Of a stretch of DNA of 5,347 bases, positions 1 through 5,313 are shown piece by piece. How positions within the stretch are numbered: the first letter of the stretch is position 1; each line of letters starts with the position of its first letter. This stretch comes from SAR324 cluster bacterium (GTDB lineage: Bacteria; SAR324; XYD2-FULL-50-16), in assembly GCA_002401295.1 (NCBI GenBank), contig NVSR01000175.1:1-5347 (forward strand), read 5' to 3'. A model generated the notes under the pieces. That model was not told the origin of the DNA. It was given only the letters and a program-made list of their open reading frames with translations, and searched no databases. The position numbers were made by a program, and so were the translations under genes.

Positions 1-693
1 CAGACTATGGCTTTGCAATGCCATCGCAATCAAAACCGTCAAAAACAACCAGCTGCCCCAATGCCCCAAAAGTGCTGCTTTGGCAGGATAAAAACGCTCA
101 ATCAATGGCTCCAGATACTCTCCAATTTGTTTGGAACCCCGGTATAGCAGAATGATATTAACGTACATCATACCAATATAAGCCAGAGCTGCGCAGGCAA
201 TGAAGTATTGCAAGCCGCTATTATCTCCTCCTAAAAAGAGATAATCACCCATCAGGGGAAAGAGTATCATCGCCATCAGGGCGATTTCCATTTTTTGTGT
301 GACCTTTTTGAATGCCAGGGGGAGCAGCCAGAGAAATCCCAGACCAAAACCCAGGTTGACTCTCCATTGCTGATCATTGGGGTAACGACCGTAGATAAGA
401 TTGTTAAACCAATCGATAACCCCTGCCCAACAGGCACCATCAGGACTGATGTTCATGCATTCCCGACGATTGGAAGCAGACCAGACTGCTTTAAAAACCG
501 ACCATTCAAGAACGGGTTTGAGCAGCATAAAAAGTAACGTAAAAACCGCAACCGTTAACAATGTATTCCAAAAACTACCAAAGAGATGTTTTTTAGACCA
601 TCCAATCAAACCATAGGTAACGACCACAGGAGGGCGATCTGGACGGGGGACAAATGTTAACAGTTCGGTCTTTTGATCTGATTGTTGCTTCAA
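1..693 (-). CDS. aapM: HAAT-family amino-acid ABC transporter permease, AapM/YhdY/BztC-like, 3' part outside window
   Basis: Inner-membrane permease subunit of a polar amino-acid ABC importer; in this family it pairs with AapQ, and the AapJ binding protein delivers substrate. The frame is open for 231 codons from a TTG at 693 to the window edge. I chose this start because an AGGGG Shine-Dalgarno sequence lies four bases upstream and the TTG overlaps the TGA stop of the aapQ remnant (TTGA), a usual coupling arrangement. Family signatures seen by eye are a PRPDRPPV segment (residues 16-23), GWSKKHLFGSFWNTLLT (31-47), CWAGVIDWFNNLIYGRYP (88-105) and QQWRVNL (108-114). Hydrophobic stretches lie near 38-60, 112-127, 134-155, 161-184 and 211-226. 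Compared from memory with E. coli YhdY, residues about 155-231 look like additional material before the conserved transport core. Since aapQ and aapJ are broken, this permease probably has no partner even if its own frame is intact. Confidence 0.85.
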   Translation of the reverse strand, partial: MKQQSDQKTELLTFVPRPDRPPVVVTYGLIGWSKKHLFGSFWNTLLTVAVFTLLFMLLKPVLEWSVFKAVWSASNRRECMNISPDGACWAGVIDWFNNLIYGRYPNDQQWRVNLGFGLGFLWLLPLAFKKVTQKMEIALMAMILFPLMGDYLFLGGDNSGLQYFIACAALAYIGMMYVNIILLYRGSKQIGEYLEPLIERFYPAKAALLGHWGSWLFLTVLIAMALQSHSL

Positions 694-1121
694 CTTACCC
701 CTCCCGTACTTTGGATTTTTTTATTATAGAGATTTGATAAGAATGAAATCAACAGACTGGTAGTCATATAAAAAGCCATCACCATGAGTACAATTTCAAT
801 GGCACGCCCCGTTTGGTTGAGTGAAGTCTGCATAAAAACAGAGACTAATTCCGGGAATCCAATCGCCACAGCCAGGGAAGATTCTTTGACCGTTGTCAAC
901 CACGCGTTAATCAATGGTGGTATGATCGCGCGCACAGCCTGAGGCACAATGATCAAACGTAGAGTTTTTGCGGGAGGAAAACCAATAGCCGAAGCTGCTT
1001 CCAACTGACCTGAGTCAAATCAGTAGAGGCACATTGCGAACAAATTCCACATACCAGCGTGCTAACTGGGAAAGCAGAAAATTTCGTGATCAGCGCATGA
1101 TGCCTATGACAAAACAAAATA
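690..1121 (-). pseudogene. aapQ: Broken amino-acid ABC transporter permease AapQ/YhdX-like (internal deletion, frameshift, nonsense codon)
   Basis: This is the remnant of the first permease of the HAAT amino-acid importer. Read on the minus strand, 1113-1018 encodes FVIGIMR, a TGA stop at 1092-1090, then SRNFLLSQLARW followed by YVEFVRNVPLLI, which is the conserved block in the first half of AapQ. The sequence then jumps by one reading frame to DSGQLEAASAIGF (from 1016), the EAA loop that contacts the ATPase, and continues as a clean C-terminus (VPQAVRAIIPPL, KESSLAVAIGFPELVSV, SLNQTGRAIEI) to the TGA at 690-692. The segment normally between NVPLLI and the EAA loop, roughly 150 residues in relatives as I recall them, is absent, as is the N-terminal region. 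A 104-codon frame could start at TTG 1004 but would lack most membrane segments, so I regard it as non-functional. What is seen: fragments, stop and frame change. What is inferred: loss by deletion. Confidence 0.9.
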
Positions 1122-1127
1122 AGGGCG

Positions 1128-1166
1128 GATAAAAGCAGCAGATAACAAAATTTTTGCTTTTTTCAT
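1128..1166 (-). pseudogene. aapJ: Signal-peptide stub of a periplasmic amino-acid-binding protein (aapJ remnant)
   Basis: An ATG at 1166-1164 is preceded by AGGA eight bases upstream (1178-1175) and encodes MKKAKILLSAAFI. This has a lysine-rich n-region followed by a hydrophobic stretch, as in a Sec signal peptide. The frame ends at a TAG at 1106-1104, and by about 1121 the sequence has already become internal aapQ sequence in another frame. In aapJQM operons the binding-protein gene comes first, so this is best read as the 5' end of aapJ joined by deletion to the middle of aapQ. The stub is too short to identify by itself; the assignment rests on its position, its ribosome-binding site and its signal-peptide character. 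Confidence 0.6.
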
Positions 1167-1218
1167 GAGATTTTTCCTGAAAAATTTGATTGAGAAAAAT
1201 ACGTTTAAGTATGTCGCT

Positions 1219-1261
1219 ATGTCATTTATTTTTCCTATCAAGAATATAATGTCATTTATTT
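1219..1261. promoter_or_regulatory. Candidate divergent control region: 13-bp direct repeat around a TATAAT hexamer
   Basis: The 218-bp spacer 1167-1384 separates the decayed minus-strand operon from the plus-strand racemase gene. It holds two copies of ATGTCATTTATTT (1219-1231 and 1249-1261) with a 30-bp period, about three helical turns. A perfect plus-strand -10 hexamer TATAAT lies at 1245-1250, just before and touching the second copy. The first copy occupies the place where a -35 box would lie, and no good -35 hexamer is present, which would fit an activator-dependent promoter. On the minus strand each copy contains ATGACA, a near -35 match. The function is inferred from spacing alone. 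Confidence 0.35.
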
Positions 1262-1384
1262 CTTGCCGAAATTTCCTTTCTCATGCTCCTATATGCGCTC
1301 CACTGCGCAGATTCTTCGAGTATTCAGTAAAGCTATGCGCCAGTCAAAATAAGCCTTATTAACTAGAAAAGGGAGATCACTATC

Positions 1385-2101
1385 ATGGCAACTTCAAAAG
1401 CCCCACTAATAGGTATTCTACGTTGGGAAGAAGGCTGTGTACCACGCGGCTTAATGCAGCTCGAAGAACTCCGAGGCAATAGTACGAACCCGGAAACCTT
1501 TGAGTTTCCTGTAAAATATGCCTTTGTCAAAGGAGCCAATGTCCACACAATCCTGGAAAATCCCTGCCCCAAGGTTCTGCAAACCATGATTAGCGAAGCT
1601 CGCAAGATGGAAGAACAGGGAGTGCGAGCCATTACTACCAGCTGTGGTTTTAATGCAATTTTTCAAAGGGAATTAGCTGATGCCGTGAATATCCCCGTAT
1701 TCACTTCCAGCCTGATGCAGATACCTTTTGTACAGAATATTCTGTCAAAACAAAGAACTGTTGGTGTCATCACTGCTAGAAAATCAGCTCTTACAGCAAA
1801 GCATCTGCAAAATGCTGGCATTCAAAACCAAGATTCAATTTATGTAGAAGGCTTGGAAGAAACAGAGTGGAAGAAAATCCATTTAACCCCTGATGAAGAT
1901 TTAGATGTTGCCCAAGTCAAGCAAGATATTATTCAGCTTGCCTGTTCAATGATGGAAAAATCAGACATCGGGGCTTTCGTTTTAGAATGTACAGATCTCC
2001 CTCCCTTTGCTGAAGCCATCCGCAAAACCACAGGCCGCCCTGTCTTTGATTTTGTCACCCTGACAAATTATGCCTATCAGGCTATTCAAGGTTCTTTATA
2101 A
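1385..2101 (+). CDS. Aspartate/glutamate racemase family protein
   Basis: A 238-residue member of the cofactor-independent Asp/Glu/hydantoin racemase superfamily. These cytoplasmic enzymes use two cysteines as acid/base pair to invert the alpha-carbon of an amino acid or related compound. Both expected cysteines are present in the right settings: Cys87 in ITTSCGFN, near the end of the first half, and Cys202 in VLECTDLPPF in the second half. The glycine-rich start (LIGILRWEEGC) and VGVIT (126-130) mark the two alpha/beta subdomains. The length is typical. The ATG at 1385 is preceded by GGGAG at 1371-1375. Exact substrate cannot be read from the sequence; aspartate, glutamate or a hydantoin-type substrate are all possible. 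The DadA-like dehydrogenase downstream supports an amino-acid role. No obvious strong terminator follows; the next 547 bp contain repeats. Confidence 0.85.
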   Translation: MATSKAPLIGILRWEEGCVPRGLMQLEELRGNSTNPETFEFPVKYAFVKGANVHTILENPCPKVLQTMISEARKMEEQGVRAITTSCGFNAIFQRELADAVNIPVFTSSLMQIPFVQNILSKQRTVGVITARKSALTAKHLQNAGIQNQDSIYVEGLEETEWKKIHLTPDEDLDVAQVKQDIIQLACSMMEKSDIGAFVLECTDLPPFAEAIRKTTGRPVFDFVTLTNYAYQAIQGSL

Positions 2102-2164
2102 CTTTTGGAGGCAGCACTAGCACTCAATCAGGGCTGTTTTGCCGAGAAAAAGCCTAAATTTCAC

Positions 2165-2244
2165 TTCACCATTCGACATTCCTTGTTCGATATTCAAGAT
2201 TCAAAATAATATCGAATGGTGAACAAGGAATGTCGAATATCGAA
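2165..2244. repeat. Inverted-repeat element with three overlapping arm pairs
   Basis: The core arms ATTCGACATTCCTTGTTC (2171-2188) and GAACAAGGAATGTCGAAT (2221-2238) are perfect 18-bp reverse complements around 32 bases. Two more perfect pairs overlap them: TTCACCATTCGA (2165-2176) with TCGAATGGTGAA (2212-2223), and TTCGATATTC (2186-2195) with GAATATCGAA (2235-2244). A short inner hairpin, TTCGATATT (2186-2194) with AATATCGAA (2208-2216), is also possible. The flanking modules occur in the same left-to-right order on both sides rather than mirrored, so the pairs exclude one another. It resembles a dispersed palindromic intergenic repeat; a regulatory RNA structure or factor site is the alternative. 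Confidence 0.75.
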
Positions 2245-2267
2245 GGATCACTTTCATTTACAGTGCA

Positions 2268-2378
2268 TTGTAGGATGGCGTAAAGGTTCCAGTCTACAAA
2301 ACCAAACTCTTAGGGCCATCATCATATTTAGAGACCTGTAACAGATGGGCACGGCGGAGCCTTTGCGCCGTCCTACAA
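2268..2378. repeat. REP-like imperfect inverted repeat pair
   Basis: TTGTAGGATGGCGTAAAGG (2268-2286) is the reverse complement of CCTTTGCGCCGTCCTACAA (2360-2378) except at two positions, and both differences would be G-U pairs in RNA. The right half also forms its own hairpin, ACGGCG (2351-2356) with CGCCGT (2366-2371), around nine bases. GTAGGATGG-type termini around GC-rich hairpins are common in dispersed bacterial REP/BIME-like repeats, some of which are moved by RAYT (TnpA-REP) transposases; none is encoded in this window. Copy number elsewhere in the genome cannot be seen. Confidence 0.6.
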
Positions 2379-2434
2379 AATATCCGGTAAAGCAAGGCTG
2401 ACTGAGTACTCAGAATGAGATATATCATCTATCA

Positions 2435-2463
2435 TTGAAAATTATTCCCACTAGGAATATTGT
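2435..2463 (+). promoter_or_regulatory. Possible sigma70 promoter upstream of the XRE-DctP gene
   Basis: TTGAAA (2435-2440) and TATTGT (2458-2463) are separated by 17 bases and match the -35 and -10 consensus at five and four of six positions. Transcription would begin near 2470, giving a leader of about 180 bases that contains the 16-bp palindrome at 2576-2591. The region is AT-rich, so chance matches are likely. Confidence 0.3.
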
Positions 2464-2575
2464 ATTGAATAATTATGGCTTTCATACTAGGATCCTATTC
2501 TATAGATTTCTTGAAAAGGATCTATCCTATTCCTCTGAGGGACTTGGGGAAAAGTTATCATCCCTTAAGACTAGT

Positions 2576-2591
2576 GACCTACATGTAGGTC
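2576..2591. promoter_or_regulatory. Perfect 16-bp palindrome, candidate operator
   Basis: GACCTACATGTAGGTC is a perfect inverted repeat without spacer, centred about 65 bases before the start codon of the XRE-DctP gene. XRE regulators bind dyad-symmetric sites as dimers and often control their own promoter, so autoregulation is the natural reading. No second copy was seen near the racemase or dehydrogenase starts. Confidence 0.45.
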
Positions 2592-2648
2592 GGAGTAAGC
2601 GCATCGTCCCTGAATCAGTTAAAAGTAGTAGATTACTCATCGTTACGA

Positions 2649-3860
2649 ATGAACAATAATAACGAAAGCCAGATCCAAGAACAGGTCGGCCTCAAAATTC
2701 GAGAGTTAAGAAAATCAGCAAGAATCAGCACAGTAGACTTGTCTGGAGAAGCGGGCATCTCTCAAGGACAACTTTCCAAGATTGAAAATGGAAAGGCGAC
2801 CATATCCATCAAAGTCCTCTCCCTATTGTGTGAAGTTTTTAACCGCCCCATCAGTTATCTATTTCAAAAAGAAGAGGAGATTCCACAGGTCCTGGGAACC
2901 CTGGTTAGTGAGCCTGGCCCAGAAAAACAGGGTATTCAACGATTCGCCAGTGAAGTCAACAGGATATCAAAAAACCGTATTTCCTTAATTCCACTCTGGA
3001 CATCTCAATTAGGACAGGCTGCTAATCACTCAGGGGCAGTCACCAATCACTCAGGAGTACTCCCGAATCAAGTGGAGTATCTGCAGCAGGGGTTGATTGA
3101 CTTGTTTATCGATGACTTGTCCATGTTCAACTCATTCGTGACAGACTTTAATATTTTCGCGCTGCCCTATGTCTTTTCCGATATTGATCATTTGATGCGG
3201 TTCTTGAATGGGGATTATTTTAACGAACGCCTGAGGCAACCACTATTAAACGCCGGAATTAGATTGATCAATCCCAGCTGGAATTGGTTACGAGGCATCG
3301 AACGAGTCCTGGTTTCTAAAGAACCAATTTTTTCTCCCGATGATATTAAAGGAAAAAACGTCAGAGTTCATGATTGCCCCGCACTCATAAAATATTGGGA
3401 AGACATGGGTGCCAACCCGGTTTTTGTCCCTTGGGCAGAGGTCAAGCAGGCTCTGGAACAGGGAATTATTGATGTGATTCCATCATATACACCCAATCTT
3501 TTCCCTTTAAAATTTTGTGATACAGCCAAATATATCACTAGAATTGGTGGTATTCCTTCGGTACTGGGCATTGCCATGAACGAAGTGAAATATCAGCTTT
3601 TTTCACCTACCCTCCAATCAGCTTTAGGCACAGCCTCCCAAAAGGCAGGAAATTACTTTTCCACCTTGGTTCAGGAAACAGTGCAACCAGATGAAGCCTC
3701 AAATATTGAGCACTTTCAGGCCAACTATTTAAAAGTCAATGTAAAGCCTTGGAAAGCAAAGCTAGAAAAAACTATTGAAGCATTAATCAAAGAAAAAGTG
3801 ATTTCCAAAGACCTCTGGCGAGAAGTGAAACGCCTTGATGCAGAAAGTAGTGAACCATAG
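2649..3860 (+). CDS. Fusion of XRE-family HTH DNA-binding domain and TRAP-transporter DctP-type solute-binding domain
   Basis: A 403-residue putative cytoplasmic transcription factor. Residues about 13-72 form a canonical XRE/lambda-repressor helix-turn-helix (VGLKIRELRKSARIS, then GISQGQLSKIENG as turn and recognition helix, ending RPISYLF). From about residue 82 to 396 the sequence follows the DctP family of TRAP transporter receptors: FALPYVFSDIDHLMRFLNG (170-188), the NAGIRLINPSWNWLRG segment (201-216), PDDIKGKNVRV (230-240), GANPVFVPWAEVKQALEQGIID (254-275) and AKYITRIGG (293-301). The Arg in KGKNVRV (R239) matches the conserved carboxylate-binding Arg of DctP proteins. There is no signal peptide and no membrane segment, and no TRAP permease genes are in the window, so the receptor domain most likely senses a ligand rather than delivering it. 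An in-frame 7-residue tandem repeat sits at 126-139. The ATG at 2649 is the first start codon in a frame open from 2589, and no Shine-Dalgarno sequence precedes it. The ligand is unknown. Confidence 0.88.
   Translation: MNNNNESQIQEQVGLKIRELRKSARISTVDLSGEAGISQGQLSKIENGKATISIKVLSLLCEVFNRPISYLFQKEEEIPQVLGTLVSEPGPEKQGIQRFASEVNRISKNRISLIPLWTSQLGQAANHSGAVTNHSGVLPNQVEYLQQGLIDLFIDDLSMFNSFVTDFNIFALPYVFSDIDHLMRFLNGDYFNERLRQPLLNAGIRLINPSWNWLRGIERVLVSKEPIFSPDDIKGKNVRVHDCPALIKYWEDMGANPVFVPWAEVKQALEQGIIDVIPSYTPNLFPLKFCDTAKYITRIGGIPSVLGIAMNEVKYQLFSPTLQSALGTASQKAGNYFSTLVQETVQPDEASNIEHFQANYLKVNVKPWKAKLEKTIEALIKEKVISKDLWREVKRLDAESSEP
3024..3065 (+). repeat. 21-bp in-frame tandem duplication inside the XRE-DctP gene
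   Basis: Two adjacent 21-base units (3024-3044 and 3045-3065) agree at 16 of 21 positions, with an identical 11-base start, AATCACTCAGG. They encode NHSGAVT and NHSGVLP, residues 126-139, followed by another AATCA. The repeat falls between the SQLGQ strand end and the VEYLQQGLID helix of the DctP fold. Ordinary receptors have only about ten residues between these elements, so it creates a loop enlarged by roughly 15 residues. Confidence 0.8.
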
Positions 3861-3968
3861 TCCTTGATCCCTTTAAATCCCTGACTGCTGTATAGGCAGA
3901 ATAGACGAAATGCCCGACATCTGTAACGCAATCGAGCACTTCTTTCATCTCAAGCAAAAGGTCTGTAA

Positions 3969-5219
3969 ATGAAGAATCAGCAAGAAATTATTGTCATAGG
4001 TGGTGGAGTCATAGGAGTCAGCGTTGCCCACTACTTAAGAAAAACAAACAGGTCTGTAACTTTACTGGAAAAAGGTGACATTTGTTCCGGTGCGTCTCAT
4101 GGCAATGCGGGGCTGTTCTCCTGTGAGAATCCGATTCCCATGGCAGCTCCCGGGGTTATCAAAGATGCCATAGGCTGGATGTTTGATAAGGACAGTCCTT
4201 TTTCCATCAAACCAAGGCTCGATTTAGACCTGCTTCGCTGGCTTCTTCAGTTCAATAGTGCCTGTCGAACAAAGCCCATGTTAAAGGCAATCTCAATCTT
4301 CCAGGAAATGAAGCGGATTGGTGATGCTTTGATTGAGGAGTTGACGGCCAGTCATAATATAGACTGTGGGATGGAAAAAAAGGGCCGATTAATTTTATAC
4401 AGAGATGCTGCCAATTTTGAGAAAGGAGTCAAGAGTATTGAATTTTTAAAACAGTTCGGTATCAATGTTCAAGTACTGGACAAAGAGGCAGTTCGCAAAA
4501 AAGAGCCCAATCTAACCGCTGCAGTGGTTGGAGGCCTTTACTATTCCGAATACATTCATGTCATACCAGGACAATTTGTTCATGGTCTGGCTGATGTGGT
4601 TGAGCAGCAAGGGGGCACTCTAAAAACGAACACGGAAGTGATAGGCTTTGAAACAAAGAATAAACGGATTTCAAAAGTTATTACCAACCGCGGTGATTTT
4701 TATGCTGATCAGGTTATTTTAGCCGCTGGTGCCTGGTCTCCGATTGTCGCTCGGGACCTGGGAATCAAAGTCCCCATTCAACCGGCTAAAGGTTATAGCA
4801 TTACCGTGAAACGTCCGGAAACTTGCCCGGGACTCCCCCTATCCTTAGCGGATGATAAAGTCGCGGTGACTCCCATGGGTGATAGCTTGCGTTTTAGCAG
4901 TACCCTGGAGTTGGCTGGTTACGATTTATCCATCAACCGCCGCCGTATCGCCAGTACAAGACGGGCAGTCAATGCTTATCTGCCAGGCATGGAAAATCTG
5001 GAACTGATTGAGCTATGGAGTGGTCTGCGACCTAATACCCCCGATACCTTGCCATTAATCGGAAGAAGTGAGTCCTTTGACAACCTAATCATGGCAACCG
5101 GTCATGATGTATTAGGCATGACTCACGCTCTGATCACGGGGAAGATTGTCTCACAGATTGTAGCGAATGAAGCACCGGTTGTAGACATCAGCCCCTTCCG
5201 CCCAGAACGTTTTAATTAG
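3969..5219 (+). CDS. DadA-like FAD-dependent D-amino-acid dehydrogenase (DAO superfamily)
   Basis: A 416-residue flavoprotein of the glycine oxidase/D-amino-acid oxidase fold. DadA enzymes oxidise D-amino acids to 2-oxo acids and ammonia, passing electrons to the quinone pool at the inner membrane. The N-terminal Rossmann motif IIVIGGGVIGVSVAHYL (7-23) and Glu34 in TLLEKG bind the ADP part of FAD. GASHGNAGLF (41-50) fits the flavin contact loop, EPNL (179-182) and LAAGAWSP (251-258) are family marks, and GLRPNTPDTLPLIGR (352-366) with ATGHDVLGMTHALITGKIV (376-394) closes the FAD site. Length is that of DadA. The ATG at 3969 has AAAAGG seven bases upstream. It lies 108 bp after the XRE-DctP gene on the same strand and could be co-transcribed with it or be its target. 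Related dehydrogenases act on D-hydroxyproline, glycine or sarcosine, so the substrate is uncertain; the nearby racemase favours a D-amino acid. Confidence 0.85.
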   Translation: MKNQQEIIVIGGGVIGVSVAHYLRKTNRSVTLLEKGDICSGASHGNAGLFSCENPIPMAAPGVIKDAIGWMFDKDSPFSIKPRLDLDLLRWLLQFNSACRTKPMLKAISIFQEMKRIGDALIEELTASHNIDCGMEKKGRLILYRDAANFEKGVKSIEFLKQFGINVQVLDKEAVRKKEPNLTAAVVGGLYYSEYIHVIPGQFVHGLADVVEQQGGTLKTNTEVIGFETKNKRISKVITNRGDFYADQVILAAGAWSPIVARDLGIKVPIQPAKGYSITVKRPETCPGLPLSLADDKVAVTPMGDSLRFSSTLELAGYDLSINRRRIASTRRAVNAYLPGMENLELIELWSGLRPNTPDTLPLIGRSESFDNLIMATGHDVLGMTHALITGKIVSQIVANEAPVVDISPFRPERFN

Positions 5220-5249
5220 TCCTTAACAGAATTGAGTATCAATAACTCA

Positions 5250-5267
5250 GCCGCCACGTAGGGCGGC
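5250..5267 (+). repeat. GC-rich hairpin after the dehydrogenase gene
   Basis: GCCGCC (5250-5255) and GGCGGC (5262-5267) pair around a six-base loop, 31 bases after the stop codon. No T-run follows directly, so it is not a standard intrinsic terminator by itself. It may protect the mRNA 3' end or be part of a REP-like repeat. Confidence 0.45.
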
Positions 5268-5272
5268 GCTAG

Positions 5273-5313
5273 GATGATAAAAATATGCGGTCTGATTATC
5301 ATCAATAATTTTT
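5273..5313 (+). terminator. Weak intrinsic terminator candidate downstream of the dehydrogenase gene
   Basis: GATGATAA (5273-5280) and TTATCATC (5296-5303) form a perfect 8-bp stem around 15 bases, followed by AATAATTTTT. The T-rich tail fits termination, but the stem is AT-rich and the loop is long, so efficiency is doubtful. The GC-rich hairpin just upstream may help. Confidence 0.35.

Larger units (their letters stand above)
2102..2648. other. 547-bp intergenic region with two inverted-repeat elements and an operator-like palindrome
   Basis: No convincing gene was found here on either strand. A 74-codon plus-strand frame from a TTG at 2435 overlaps the next gene, lacks a ribosome-binding site and has no recognisable motif, so it is not called. 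The interval holds an 18-bp inverted repeat with alternative pairings (2165-2244), a REP-like inverted repeat (2268-2378), a possible sigma70 promoter (2435-2463), a 10-bp palindrome TAGGATCCTA (2488-2497), a direct repeat TCCTATTC (2493-2500 and 2525-2532) and a 16-bp palindrome (2576-2591). Such repeat accumulation suggests an insertion-tolerant spacer that separates the racemase from the regulator gene. Confidence 0.7.

Noticed and set aside
295..616. Plus-strand frames opposite aapM
   Set aside because: They are antisense to a well-supported permease frame and have no recognisable motifs.
690..1004. Treating the 104-codon minus-strand frame as a real short permease
   Set aside because: It is only the C-terminal third of AapQ; conserved aapQ sequence lies upstream beyond a stop and a frame change.
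1165..1362. 65-codon plus-strand frame in the divergent spacer
   Set aside because: Low-complexity composition and no ribosome-binding site; it overlaps the minus-strand aapJ start at the palindromic TCATGA and the promoter-like region.
2102..2160. Terminator directly after the racemase gene
   Set aside because: The GGCT/AGCC pairing is only four to five bases with a long loop and no T-run.
2165..2378. CRISPR array or transposon end for the clustered repeats
   Set aside because: There are only two unrelated inverted repeats, no regular repeat-spacer pattern, no transposase frame and no target-site duplication that I could see.
2435..2659. 74-codon plus-strand frame from TTG before the regulator gene
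   Set aside because: No ribosome-binding site, TTG start, no family resemblance, overlaps the regulator start and runs through the palindrome; most likely chance.
3861..3968. Separate promoter or operator between the regulator and the dehydrogenase gene
   Set aside because: TTGATC (3864-3869) and TATAGG are too far apart, and the CTGC/GCAG dyad is only four bases; co-transcription cannot be excluded.
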